From: a virus
Virus record (IMG/VR): IMGVR_UViG_3300005613_000080
Coordinates: 1-55,130 of that record
Strand: one strand, 5' to 3'
Length of the DNA stretch: 55,130 nt
Part shown: positions 40,467 through 49,360 of the stretch, one piece after another
Position numbering within the stretch: position 1 is the first letter of the stretch
Layout: the number at the start of each line of letters is the position of its first letter
Notes under the pieces: model-generated
Database searches by the model: none
Seen by the model: only the letters and a program-made list of their open reading frames with translations
What the model was told of the DNA's origin: nothing
Program-made: the position numbers and the translations under genes

Positions 40467-41452
40467 CAGGCAACCGCGTTGATGAGGATCGAACCCAGCT
40501 CGGGAGCGATGACTTTCTGGTCGTAGGCCGACTCGATCTCGATGCGACGAGAAGCCGTGTGGGGCATCTCGAAACGCTTGATGCGAGTACCGGCAGCCGA
40601 AGCACCAGAGAAGCCCTGCCACGCGAAGGTGTAGCCCGCCGAGGGGGTGTAGCGGCCCGGACGCTCCGGGACGTACAGCATCAGCAGGTTCTTGCCGTAC
40701 AGGAAGTCGAAGTCATCGGTAGCGCCCTCGACCGCCGCGTTGTAGATCGCGGACGGAACAAGGATGCGGTCCACCTCAAGCAGCTCGGCAAGGTTCTGCT
40801 GGAGAACCTTGGCCGGGCCACTGGTCTGACCACGGTTGAGGCGGTCAACGAGATCCGGGTGGTTCTTGAGCTGCTGCCACACACGCGGACCCATGACGAT
40901 GGTGTTCGGGGCGAAGCCCGTCAGCTCCATCATGTCCACACGCTTGCTCTCGATCAGGCCCAGCGGATCCGAGTTGGTGTAATCGCTGAACTGGGCGGTG
41001 CCCGAAAGCGTCTGCTCGCCCGTCCAGATGCTCGCACCAAAGAAGGTGGTCGCCCAGTTGCGGTCGCGGTTGATGCGAGCCGCCTGAGCGAGAAGCATGG
41101 TGGCCTCAAGGTCGAGATCCACCTCCTCGTCAGCGTTCTCCTCCGTCTGCTCGTCGATGTCCACAGCGAGGCTGTAAACGTCGGCGTAGTACGGAGTGGT
41201 CGAGGTGCTGTAGCCGATGGTGCTCGACTCAGCGCCCGGAGCACGCTTGTTCATCTCGTCCCGCTGGAACGAGCCGCGATCATAGGTCCGGTACAGGTCG
41301 GACTGCTTGTTGACGGGGATCACCGGGAACACGGAGTCCGCGATGAAGCCCTCTTCGGACATGACCGCCACGCTCATGTTGGTGAGCGTGCGATCAACGT
41401 GAACGGCGCTGGGAGTCGGCTGCGCCTTGGTAACCGGCTGGCTGAACTTCAT
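40466..41452 (-). CDS. Major capsid protein (HK97 fold)
   Basis: The 328-residue protein shows phage capsid features: SVFPVIPVNKQSDLYRTYDRG (E-loop region), RINRDRNWATTFFG, the spine segment APNTIVMGPRVWQQLKNHPDLVDRL, and a C-terminal P-domain with RIEIESAYDQKVIAPELG. It has a strong GGAGG ribosome-binding site 7 bases before the ATG, as expected for the most abundant virion protein. It follows the decoration, scaffold and protease genes in classic order. Confidence 0.9.
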   Translation of the reverse strand: MKFSQPVTKAQPTPSAVHVDRTLTNMSVAVMSEEGFIADSVFPVIPVNKQSDLYRTYDRGSFQRDEMNKRAPGAESSTIGYSTSTTPYYADVYSLAVDIDEQTEENADEEVDLDLEATMLLAQAARINRDRNWATTFFGASIWTGEQTLSGTAQFSDYTNSDPLGLIESKRVDMMELTGFAPNTIVMGPRVWQQLKNHPDLVDRLNRGQTSGPAKVLQQNLAELLEVDRILVPSAIYNAAVEGATDDFDFLYGKNLLMLYVPERPGRYTPSAGYTFAWQGFSGASAAGTRIKRFEMPHTASRRIEIESAYDQKVIAPELGSILINAVA

Positions 41453-41470
41453 TGTGATTTACCTCCAGGA

Positions 41471-41848
41471 TCAGGCGAGGATGTGCTCGCTCAGAAGCAG
41501 CACTTCGATGATCTCGCCAGCAGCGGAAGCCGCCTGGAGAGCAGTGCCTTGAACGTGATCGCCCGTGGCCGCCGTGATGGCACGACCCGAGGCGTCGGAC
41601 TGGACCTTGGCGTCCTGAGCCACCGCAGCACCAGCCACGATCTTGACGATCTGGCCGTCGCTACAAGCGACTTCCACGGCCTTGCCTTGGGCATCAGCCG
41701 GGGTGATCAGCACGCCCGCGCACGAGCCGCCAGCGGTGTCCTGTTGGACAACCTGACCGCTCGACAGTTTGACGAAACGGAACTGCGCCGAGGACAGGTC
41801 AGCACCCGCCTCGAACGTAAGGCACCGCTTTTTGTTCATAGAAGCCAT
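41471..41848 (-). CDS. Capsid decoration protein (DUF2190-like)
   Basis: The 125-residue Ala/Gly/Val-rich beta protein (FVKLSSGQVVQQDTAGGSCAGVLITPADAQGKAVEV...GEIIEVLLL) matches the DUF2190-type decoration proteins encoded directly before the major capsid gene. It probably stabilises the capsid exterior. A strong GGAGG site precedes the ATG at 41848, similar to the capsid gene, in keeping with high expression. Confidence 0.75.
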   Translation of the reverse strand: MASMNKKRCLTFEAGADLSSAQFRFVKLSSGQVVQQDTAGGSCAGVLITPADAQGKAVEVACSDGQIVKIVAGAAVAQDAKVQSDASGRAITAATGDHVQGTALQAASAAGEIIEVLLLSEHILA

Positions 41849-41868
41849 GATTGGTTCCTCCGTGGTTA

Positions 41869-42546
41869 TCAGCGGGTCTGAGCGTAAAGGGAACGACCCT
41901 CAGCGGTGCTCAGAACCGCGAAGAGGGCTTTGTCACTGGACTCACCAGTCTCGGCAACGCGCTTGCTGACGAGTTCATCGAGCTTGGTTTCCGCGTCAAC
42001 AGCAGAGGCAGACTTGGCAGCCGTGCCCAGGCTCTTGAAGACGGCGCTTCCGCGCTCGTTGGCGGCCTTCAGGATCTCACCCACAGCGCCGCGAACCGTC
42101 TCGTCGGTGATGGTGTCCACAGCACGAAGCAGGGCCACCTTGGCAACATCATCGCCAGGAAGGTTCTCCAGCTCCGACTCGGCACGCTTGGCAAGCAGTT
42201 CGTCGGCGCGGGCGGCCTTCTCAACAGCAAGCTCACGAGTCGCCTCGTCGGCTTGCTTGGCAAGACGAATCACCAGCTCACCCGCACTTTTGCGGATCTC
42301 AGTGCCGTCGATGCAGGTGTAGGCGACCGGATCGGCCTCCTGCGCCTTCTCGACGAGACGCTGGCGCTCGTCATCGGACTTGGTGATAAAGGCATCGCGC
42401 TCCTCACCTTCAGCAAGGTTATTGGCGAACGCCTTTTGAGCGTCGGTCAGTTGACCATACGCCTTGGCGAGCTGCAACTCGGCCTGGAGGGCGTCAAGCT
42501 GCTGATCGACCGCCTGCTCGCTGACGGCATCGGTTTGTTTGGTCAT
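41869..42546 (-). CDS. Nested scaffold (internal start of the scaffold gene)
   Basis: ATG 42546 is in frame with the long scaffold gene and follows GAGGAAGA with suitable spacing. The 225-residue product (MTKQTDAVSEQAVDQQLDAL...) would be the pure coiled-coil scaffold without the N-terminal domains. Lambda makes Nu3 from an internal start of gene C in the same way. The purine-rich site could also be just the codons for Glu-Glu, so the second product is a prediction. Confidence 0.5.
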   Translation of the reverse strand: MTKQTDAVSEQAVDQQLDALQAELQLAKAYGQLTDAQKAFANNLAEGEERDAFITKSDDERQRLVEKAQEADPVAYTCIDGTEIRKSAGELVIRLAKQADEATRELAVEKAARADELLAKRAESELENLPGDDVAKVALLRAVDTITDETVRGAVGEILKAANERGSAVFKSLGTAAKSASAVDAETKLDELVSKRVAETGESSDKALFAVLSTAEGRSLYAQTR

Positions 42547-43500
42547 GGTTTCTTCCTCAGTTCGACCTTTGGAACCGGCATCAGGACCGGCGGAATCAGA
42601 ATCAGACATTTGGGTCATGCTTACTTCGTGAGTATGTCCATCGGCCATGCCAATGGTAATACTCCCGTCTTCGTTCAATACCCACGGATGGTGATGACCC
42701 ATTTCGTCATCCGGGGCGAAGTCGTGAGTGCTCTGACCACCTTCCGCATCCAAATGGATGAGGTGAGAGTGACCATTCACAACAGAGAGGAGGTGGAATG
42801 CTCGCTTCTCTGTGCGCTCTGCTCGGAACTGCTGATTGGCAACCGCAGTCCTCTGTGCTTCGTCGGGGAACTCCTTACGGGCCTCTTCGTCAGCCATGAA
42901 GCGACTAACAAAGTCCGCCCGCGACTCACCCTCTTTGGGAGCCGGAAGGACCTTCATCGCATCCTCGCCCTTGGCAGCACGAGGATGCCCCTTGGGAAGC
43001 AGATCGTTGTCCGTGGTGTATTTCGAGTTCTTGGGAGAGCCCGTCTTGACCAGATGGAGGAAGGCGTTGACACGAGCCATCGCCCACTGGTTGCGCGACT
43101 GGGCGCGGGCGCTGGTCGAGTACGCACCAGCACCTCGGCGGTAGACCGCCTTTAGCATCCCGAGAGTGACCTTTCGATCGCTGCCCTCGTTGTGGCCGCT
43201 GACCTTGTTCTTGAGGGCCGTCTCGACAGAATCACTGATCGAGATACCTCCGCGAGAATCACTTGCAGAACCTTCGGGGTTGCGGTCGCTGCCACGACGA
43301 CCCGTGCCAGGAGGATCTTCGGCTTTGTAGTCGTAGCCCTTCTCCTCCTCGTCATCGTAGTCGTAACTTTTCTCCTCGTCCTCGTCCTCGTCGTCTGAGT
43401 AACGCTTGAGGATCGTCACTTTGGCATGAGCCTGAGCCGGGAAATCAACACCGCTGATCTCCTCCAACTCAAACTCCTCCATGATGCGCTGCTCAGTCAT
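41869..43500 (-). CDS. Capsid scaffold with N-terminal accessory domains
   Basis: The 543-residue product has parts in this order: ISGVDFPAQAHAKVTILKR (tail of the protease module), an acidic, Tyr-rich linker, a conserved helical block RGAGAYSTSARAQSRNQWAMARVNAFLH...DNDLLPKGHPRA (about 128-180), a His-rich, possibly metal-binding stretch HSHLIHL...MGHHHPW...GHTHEV (about 244-290), and a C-terminal coiled scaffold (QQLDALQAELQLAK onward). Scaffold direct capsid assembly and are then removed by the protease encoded just upstream. ATG 42546 probably gives a second, shorter product. Confidence 0.75.
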   Translation of the reverse strand: MTEQRIMEEFELEEISGVDFPAQAHAKVTILKRYSDDEDEDEEKSYDYDDEEEKGYDYKAEDPPGTGRRGSDRNPEGSASDSRGGISISDSVETALKNKVSGHNEGSDRKVTLGMLKAVYRRGAGAYSTSARAQSRNQWAMARVNAFLHLVKTGSPKNSKYTTDNDLLPKGHPRAAKGEDAMKVLPAPKEGESRADFVSRFMADEEARKEFPDEAQRTAVANQQFRAERTEKRAFHLLSVVNGHSHLIHLDAEGGQSTHDFAPDDEMGHHHPWVLNEDGSITIGMADGHTHEVSMTQMSDSDSAGPDAGSKGRTEEETMTKQTDAVSEQAVDQQLDALQAELQLAKAYGQLTDAQKAFANNLAEGEERDAFITKSDDERQRLVEKAQEADPVAYTCIDGTEIRKSAGELVIRLAKQADEATRELAVEKAARADELLAKRAESELENLPGDDVAKVALLRAVDTITDETVRGAVGEILKAANERGSAVFKSLGTAAKSASAVDAETKLDELVSKRVAETGESSDKALFAVLSTAEGRSLYAQTR

Positions 43501-44378
43501 GCAGGAACGTCCTTGATTCGTTTGCCGCCAATGCTGAAACCCCGAAGCTCACCCGACTTGAACTTCTCAAGCATTTCGGCGTCCGGGGCCATGCCAATAA
43601 TCAGGCCCGTTCGGTCAGGATCCTGGATCCCCAGAGACTTGGCGATCTCTTCAGTGAACGGGAGCATGAAGACGACGGTTCCGCGATCACCGGAAACGTG
43701 CATCTCCCTGGCGACTCGTGCGCCTTTGGCAAAGTTGGTCGCGGCCTTCAACATTGACTGCTCCGGGATATGATCACCCTGGAGGTCAAAGTAAGGTTGG
43801 CCCATTTCCTTGCAGATGATAGCCCATCCAAAGACGAGCCCAAGCTCGTCGTGAACCTTGGCGACTTCGCAGTTGAGCTGAAATGAGTCCGTCATTCCAT
43901 CCGTAGTAGATACCACTATACCATCCTCAATCAAGTCTGTCCAATCTGATTCTTTATTAGCGGCATCCTTTGTAAAGAAGTCATCAGGATCTCCGGGAGC
44001 TTGGCGAACGTCTCGCGGACCTTCGTGACAGAACTTCAAAACCCCTTCGCGGCGAAGCACGCCATTCGCCCAGCGGCGACCAGCATCCCCACCCCACAGG
44101 AGCCAAGCAATCATGCCAGCTCCAGGCTCGCCCGACTCCGTGCGACTGTCCTTGTTACGCTCGTGACGCTCGAAGAAGGCCCGCATCCGGCGAATGGTCG
44201 CCAGTGACAGGCTCTTGCCGTTGGCAAGATCACGAGCCCGCGCCACGCCCGACCGGATGCCCTGACGGCCCGCTTCCTGGGTCGAGAGGCCGCCTCGACC
44301 GTACCTCTCGCGCATCTCCAGGCCACGCTTGGCGTTGCTCTGTACGCCCTTGGGGGGCTTGAACGACTTTTTGTCCAT
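43497..44378 (-). CDS. XkdF-type prohead protease
   Basis: The 293-residue protein has an N-terminal conserved block (PPKGVQSNAKRGLE..., LSLATIRRMRAFFERHE, GMIAWLLWGGDAGRRWANG) and a C-terminal protease domain similar to PBSX XkdF/Peptidase S78_2 (VFGWAIICKEMGQPYFDLQGD; His in REMHVSGDRG; a Ser in GFSIGGKRI). It matures the prohead by cleaving scaffold and capsid proteins. Position directly before the scaffold gene, with a 4-bp overlap, fits. Confidence 0.8.
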   Translation of the reverse strand: MDKKSFKPPKGVQSNAKRGLEMRERYGRGGLSTQEAGRQGIRSGVARARDLANGKSLSLATIRRMRAFFERHERNKDSRTESGEPGAGMIAWLLWGGDAGRRWANGVLRREGVLKFCHEGPRDVRQAPGDPDDFFTKDAANKESDWTDLIEDGIVVSTTDGMTDSFQLNCEVAKVHDELGLVFGWAIICKEMGQPYFDLQGDHIPEQSMLKAATNFAKGARVAREMHVSGDRGTVVFMLPFTEEIAKSLGIQDPDRTGLIIGMAPDAEMLEKFKSGELRGFSIGGKRIKDVPA

Positions 44379-45340
44379 CAGGCTTCAGCCGGAACGGCAT
44401 CCATAGCGAATCGAGTAGTCAGAACGCAACGACACTGGATTGTCTCCGATCCCGGAGCGTCAATGTCTCCCGGATATCGGATCAGGTTGCCCGCACCGGA
44501 CAGGAAAGGCTGGCCGATAGGGCGCTGCTGGCCGTGCATGAATGAATGCGAGTTTCGCACCCGTTCGTCCGTGGCGGTGATCCACTCCTGCACCAGCTCG
44601 TCCGCGTCCAATACGCCCTCTGAGATGGCCTGCCGATACGCCTCCTGAGCCCCCTCGTGGACGGATCGAAGGGCCTCCGTGCGAGCAATCACCTCGCTCC
44701 GGTAGCGAATATACCGCTCGCGATAGCGAGCCACCATACGATCCACCTGATCGCTGGTAAGCGGGCGCTCACCCGATACAGCAGCTCGCACACTGGGATC
44801 AAATCGACGGTCGCGCAGCGCCCGCTGGAGCGCAGCCGCGTCTCCCGCCTCCAGCAGTCTGCGGTAGTTCAGCACAGCCTGCGCCTGTCGGCGCGTAAGC
44901 CCAAGGGTCTGGCGGAACAGGAGCGCCTGTTGGCGGGGGTTGAGCCCCTGCGCGATGCCCTCGACCATCGCATATCGAGTGGCGAGTCGCTGCTCACGAG
45001 TGAACTCTCTGACAAGGCGAAGCTGGTTACGCCGCATCATATCGACAGCCCCCTCATTGGTGCGGTCGAAGTTCACAATCACGTTGATCGAGTTTGCGAT
45101 GAACCGCATGGTGTCGTCAGCCGAAGCCAAGAACGACATGGAATAAGCGGTTCCAAGGTTGGCTGCCGCGATCTCAGCAACGACCAACGCCTCATCATAA
45201 CGGCCCGCGGACAAGAGATCTTCGAGCTGCGCCAGCGTCACGCTGTCCGTGATCTGCTGAACCGTCTCAAGGAACCGACGGCGGAAGCTGATAGCTGCTG
45301 CCGCCAGCAGCCCCTCCATCCGTTCTTCGTCGTCTTCCAT
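44378..45340 (-). CDS. Phage minor head protein (Mu F/SPP1 gp7-like)
   Basis: The 320-residue protein is helical in its first two thirds and ends with the family signature: EVIARTEALRSVHEG, EWITATDERVRNSHSFMHGQ, and IQCRCVLTTRF. The Cys/His-rich C-terminus probably binds metal. Such proteins enter the head with DNA and sit at the portal interior. Start TGATG overlap with the connector gene. Confidence 0.88.
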   Translation of the reverse strand: MEDDEERMEGLLAAAAISFRRRFLETVQQITDSVTLAQLEDLLSAGRYDEALVVAEIAAANLGTAYSMSFLASADDTMRFIANSINVIVNFDRTNEGAVDMMRRNQLRLVREFTREQRLATRYAMVEGIAQGLNPRQQALLFRQTLGLTRRQAQAVLNYRRLLEAGDAAALQRALRDRRFDPSVRAAVSGERPLTSDQVDRMVARYRERYIRYRSEVIARTEALRSVHEGAQEAYRQAISEGVLDADELVQEWITATDERVRNSHSFMHGQQRPIGQPFLSGAGNLIRYPGDIDAPGSETIQCRCVLTTRFAMDAVPAEA

Positions 45341-45714
45341 CAGGCCCTCACGGCAGCAGTGTATGTCGCCGCATCCGGGTCGCGCTCAACCGGACCCACG
45401 ATCTCGAACGTCTGGCCCTCGATCACTACGCGATCATCGGGCTCAGGCACGATGTTGTTCGGCAGCGTGCTGCCCAGGATCAGCACGACTCGCGATCCCT
45501 GCTGAATCGCCGTGCCCGGCGTGCGGCTGGTATCGTAGGTGTCGAGGATGCCGCGACAGGTGTAGGTGCGCGTGCTTGAAGGCTGCGGCCCCGTAAGGTT
45601 CGAGGGATCCACGGGGCGAACAGTCGTCTTCTTCAACAGCACCGGCAGCAGGCTCGGCCCAAGGGCCTTGCCTACCTTCTCCGCGATGCGTGCTCCGAAT
45701 AGATTGTTACCCAT
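45340..45714 (-). CDS. Head-tail connector (stopper-like) protein
   Basis: The 124-residue beta-rich protein (MGNNLFGARIAEKVG ... TRTYTCRGILDTYDTS ... RVVLILGSTLPNN ... FEIVGPVERDPDAATYTAAV) matches the size and strand pattern of siphophage head-completion/stopper proteins, and lies between the adaptor and minor head genes. Function is inferred from order and style. Confidence 0.6.
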   Translation of the reverse strand: MGNNLFGARIAEKVGKALGPSLLPVLLKKTTVRPVDPSNLTGPQPSSTRTYTCRGILDTYDTSRTPGTAIQQGSRVVLILGSTLPNNIVPEPDDRVVIEGQTFEIVGPVERDPDAATYTAAVRA

Positions 45715-46289
45715 CAGGACAGGGGCTCATCAAGATTGTAGGTATCGCAGTTGTCAAACTGCGAGGTGTCCGAAGTCCCGAAGGCCGATGGCGTGCCCTT
45801 GGCGTTCCCGCACAGGTACTCTCGGATGCACTCCATCACAACCACCGGGAATCGCGTGATGCCATCTGTCCCCATCACACCACCCGGACGGAAATACTCG
45901 ATCTCCACACTACCAGCGCGGTATCGCTTATCGTTGCTTCCGGTGTTCTTTGACGTTTCCAGCTCTGCGTTCTGCGACAACTCATAGGCCAGCTCGATGC
46001 AGCCGTTGATGATCCCGGTAGGCACCGTGTCGTCGGCCACCGCGTTGCCGTCAGCGTCCGTGACACCCGTGCGGGGCCACTCCAGCGTTTGCGACGATGC
46101 GGTCTTCGAGCCGATGAAGCACTGCTTGTCGAGGAGTCGCGTAGCGGTGATCAAGGACCGCGCCTTGGTGTCGGTATCGACAGCCTTCCAGCTCAGACCT
46201 GCTCGGACGGAATCGTCCAGGTAGGTGTCCGCCGTGGCGATGTTTGCGTAGCTGTTACCAGATGCTCCGGTCGTGGGCGTACTAGGCAT
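45714..46289 (-). CDS. Head-tail adaptor (DnaT-like superfamily)
   Basis: The 191-residue protein begins MPSTPTTGASGNSYANIATADTYLDD and has the adaptor pattern ARSLITATRLLDKQCF...LEWPRTGVTDADGN...TGIINGCIELAYEL, widely seen in phage connector proteins that resemble the DnaT ssDNA-binding superfamily. ATG 46289 is preferred to a TTG at 46307. It attaches to the portal to receive the tail. Confidence 0.75.
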   Translation of the reverse strand: MPSTPTTGASGNSYANIATADTYLDDSVRAGLSWKAVDTDTKARSLITATRLLDKQCFIGSKTASSQTLEWPRTGVTDADGNAVADDTVPTGIINGCIELAYELSQNAELETSKNTGSNDKRYRAGSVEIEYFRPGGVMGTDGITRFPVVVMECIREYLCGNAKGTPSAFGTSDTSQFDNCDTYNLDEPLS

Positions 46290-46665
46290 TGTCGATGTTG
46301 GGTTCAATGGTCAGCGTTCCAACAGCAAACACCTCGCTGTTAGCACTGGCGTCCACACCTTCAAGTTCGATGTAGTAGGTGCCAGGGGTGAGGCTCGTGG
46401 TGTCGGCTTCCAAGAGCGTCACATCAACAACCCCACTGGCAGGCGTGATCTTGACCACTTGCGTCGGATCGTCCGTGGTGTTCAGGTCGATGACGGCACC
46501 CGACTCAATGGGATTGCCCGACGCATCCGTTCGCGTAGCCGCCCAGCGGATCGTATACGTTGTGATGTCCAACGCCGCATTTGCGTTGTCTTCGTCGGTG
46601 ACGGTGTAGCGCAGAACCTTGCGGTTGCCTCGGTACACAGTCGCGTTTTGGTCTGTCTTCGCCAT
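46282..46665 (-). CDS. Small Ig-like/BppU-type structural protein
   Basis: The 127-residue beta-rich protein (RKVLRYTVTDEDNANAALDI...IRWAATRTDASGNPI...LTPGTYYIELEGVD) looks like an Ig/BppU N-terminal domain that anchors fibres. It lies next to the large head-fibre gene, so it could be a collar or fibre-anchoring component. Confidence 0.55.
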   Translation of the reverse strand: MAKTDQNATVYRGNRKVLRYTVTDEDNANAALDITTYTIRWAATRTDASGNPIESGAVIDLNTTDDPTQVVKITPASGVVDVTLLEADTTSLTPGTYYIELEGVDASANSEVFAVGTLTIEPNIDNA

Positions 46666-49331
46666 TAGGCTTTGGTGCCTCCGAGGTCGATAATCCCTTC
46701 CGAACTGGCGCTAAGTCCTACACTCATATCAGAGCTGGCCGATAGCGCAATCAGTGTGTCTTTTGAGGCGGCAAGTTCCGCGAGCGTTTTCTTCGTCGCC
46801 ACTAGATCCGTCCTGGTGTTTTTGGAGCCAAAAAGATCCGTGTCCGCGCCAAGAGGGAGGGAATCAAACGACAGCTCCGCGCTAACAGTAGCCGATCCAA
46901 GAACCAGCGCCGACAGATCGCCCGTCGCAACCAGGGTGGTCGTTCCGACAACGGCAAGGCCGTAGACCTGCCCCCCGATGATCGCGATCCCAGCAAGGTC
47001 CGCAGCAGGGACAGTCGCCCCAGCCTGAATGGTGTCCGCCAGCGCCCCAACGCCCACGAGCGAGGCTGCTGCCGACGAAAGCCCAGAGGCCGTTCCCGAG
47101 ATGAGAGCAGTAGCCGCAAACGACGCGGTAACCGCAGCGGAGCCCTGAATGGTTCCAGAGAGGGAGCCCGAACCCGTGAGCGAACCACTGACAGATGCCG
47201 CGCCCGTTGCGGAGCCACTTCGCGAAACAATCGCAACAAGCTCCGCATCCGGGACCACCGCCCCAGCTCGGACCCGATCCACCAGCGCCCCGATTCCGGT
47301 GAGCGCACCGGAGATCGTGGAAGCCCCGGCAATCGTCCCTGAGAGCGAAACTCCTGCCGCGAAGCTGCCTGAGACGGTCGCAACACCCTGGATAAGCCCA
47401 GAGAGCGCCCCCAGGCCGCTGAGAGCGCCCGTAGCCGTGGATGAGCCAAGGGATTGAGCAGAGCCCGAAGCCGTCGCCAGGAGAGCGCCAAGGACCGTAG
47501 CAGAACCCTGAGAGGATCCGACGAGGGTGCCCGTCCCGATCAGCGCCCCGCTCGCGGTCGCCTCCCCGGCGATGGTCGAAGCAAGGATGCCCGCCCCGAT
47601 CAGGGTGCCGCTCGCGGAACCGATACCCTGCACTGTCGAGGAGAGCGCCCCATCCCCAACAATGACCGCCGTGGCCGTTGCCACCCCCGTCAGGGTGCCC
47701 GCAATCGGCTTGATCAAGCCGATGGGGGTGGCATTGACCATCGTTCCGGCAGGCAGCACGCTCGATGCCGTCAGGGTCGCCGAGATCGCCGCGAAGCCGA
47801 TCAGCTCCGATTTGCCGATGATCGCTTCGGCCTGGACAGTTCCAGCGAGCGCCCCGATCGGAGACATCGAAGCCGCCGGAACAGTGGCCGCGCCCTGGAT
47901 CGTTCCGCTGATAGATCCAGGCCGCAATAGCGACGCCACCTCTATCAGATAGAGCGCCGTGTCTCCAGCAGCCCAGGCCGTCGAGGAGTCGGCGGTGGTG
48001 TTCATCGCAAGACCACCCACCTCGAAGTAGGTCCCCGAGAAGTCAAGGACCCCGGCAGCCGATGCTCCAGCAGTCCATGTTCCCGTGGTGGACTGATCTC
48101 CACGGTTCTGGTTGTCCGCCAAACCGTAGGCAACGACTGTAGAGCCGTCGAACCGATACAAGGCGCGAGGACGCTTCCGAGTCGCGTCTACCCCTGTCCG
48201 TACCTGAAGGAAGGTCGTCGCTGCGAAGATCCGCCCAGAGGATGCAGGGGTTACGCGAGACGGGTTCGTTACCGTCGAGTGCGTCCACGCCGAGTCGATC
48301 CAGTCCTGCGTGTCGAACTCGATGGGATCAAAGGTCGCGGAGTTGTGGTCATGGTCCGCGCTTTGTCGCAGCTTGGCGGTATTCGTCCAGCTTCCAAGTT
48401 CGACGATAGTGATGGCCGCCGAGGCGACATCCAGGGTAGCGGTGCCCTCTTGGTCGCAAGCCGCCTCGACCTTGAGCACGCGACTGGAGGCCGACGCAAA
48501 GACAATCGCGATGCCCGACGCAATCCCGTCTTGGACGCCGTTCGTTCCTCGGCAATAAGCGGTGGAGTACGACCCCGGAACCACCGCCCCGTTCCACGAC
48601 AGACGGGCCATGCCGTTGACCCGAACGCTCGAACTCGTGTTGTTGAACTTGACCTGATAGCAGACGAGATACCGCTTTCGGTCGATCAGCGTGATCTCGG
48701 CGGGGTTGACCGTCGTGGAGTGCGAGTACCCGGTCGCCCCGTTGTCAAGCTCGTCCTGGATGCGGAACTGAACGTCCTGCCACTCGAAGGAAGCGCCCGT
48801 TACCGGAGGACTCTCACCGCTCGCATGAGTCAGGCTTTGCGTCGTGGTGTCCCTGAGACGACAGTAGTTGAGATCGTCGTCAAGGCGAATCAGGGACAGA
48901 CCCGATTCGTTCGCTACCTGCGTGCAGGTTGCGCTGCCGGTGTTTGAGTCCGTTCGGGCCTTCTCAATCGACACCTCATCCGTCGCCGATAGATCCAGAA
49001 TCGTGCCCGCGCATTGGGCACTTTCAAAGTCCTGTGTGCGACGGATGTAGCCGGTGCTCCATCCATAGGGCTCGGTCGCCACGTTGTTGACTGCGACACG
49101 CGCAGTCAGCTCAGAGCGGTTGGACCCCGTACCTACATACCCGAGGTTGTAGACAACGAGGTAATGCCCAGCCTCGTTGACCTCGATGGCCTCAGTCGGA
49201 CTGGCGACCCGGTTGAAGGTCGCCGTGTCCTCGTGAACCGTCGTGTCGAAGGTGAACGGCGTGTAGGTCGCTGAGTTGTCGGTGTCCCCAGCAGTCGCCT
49301 CACGGACGATGATTGAGTCGCCTGCTGCCAC
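46665..49331 (-). CDS. Head fibre-like protein with three jelly-roll units and long Gly/Ala repeats
   Basis: The 888-residue protein (GTG start) has three related ~150-residue N-terminal units, each with an SATYxPFxFDT-type start (SATYTPFTFDT; SATFDPIEFDT) and a TGYIRR/aromatic beta core, suggesting C1q/TNF-like jelly rolls that trimerise. Residues ~475-810 are low-complexity repeats such as SGTIQGAATV, ATVSGSF, GALSGLIQG, with Gly at regular spacing and a period near 20 residues. The tail has repeats of the type ALSASSD. It is probably a trimeric fibre on the head or collar. The repeat region is the most unusual protein sequence in the window. Confidence 0.65.
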   Translation of the reverse strand: MAAGDSIIVREATAGDTDNSATYTPFTFDTTVHEDTATFNRVASPTEAIEVNEAGHYLVVYNLGYVGTGSNRSELTARVAVNNVATEPYGWSTGYIRRTQDFESAQCAGTILDLSATDEVSIEKARTDSNTGSATCTQVANESGLSLIRLDDDLNYCRLRDTTTQSLTHASGESPPVTGASFEWQDVQFRIQDELDNGATGYSHSTTVNPAEITLIDRKRYLVCYQVKFNNTSSSVRVNGMARLSWNGAVVPGSYSTAYCRGTNGVQDGIASGIAIVFASASSRVLKVEAACDQEGTATLDVASAAITIVELGSWTNTAKLRQSADHDHNSATFDPIEFDTQDWIDSAWTHSTVTNPSRVTPASSGRIFAATTFLQVRTGVDATRKRPRALYRFDGSTVVAYGLADNQNRGDQSTTGTWTAGASAAGVLDFSGTYFEVGGLAMNTTADSSTAWAAGDTALYLIEVASLLRPGSISGTIQGAATVPAASMSPIGALAGTVQAEAIIGKSELIGFAAISATLTASSVLPAGTMVNATPIGLIKPIAGTLTGVATATAVIVGDGALSSTVQGIGSASGTLIGAGILASTIAGEATASGALIGTGTLVGSSQGSATVLGALLATASGSAQSLGSSTATGALSGLGALSGLIQGVATVSGSFAAGVSLSGTIAGASTISGALTGIGALVDRVRAGAVVPDAELVAIVSRSGSATGAASVSGSLTGSGSLSGTIQGSAAVTASFAATALISGTASGLSSAAASLVGVGALADTIQAGATVPAADLAGIAIIGGQVYGLAVVGTTTLVATGDLSALVLGSATVSAELSFDSLPLGADTDLFGSKNTRTDLVATKKTLAELAASKDTLIALSASSDMSVGLSASSEGIIDLGGTKA

Positions 49332-49360
49332 GGGACACCAACTTCGGGGTCATCCCCCGA

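Noticed and set aside
40442-41881. 479-codon plus-strand open frame
   Set aside because: It lies opposite the major capsid and decoration genes, which have strong ribosome-binding sites and recognisable proteins.
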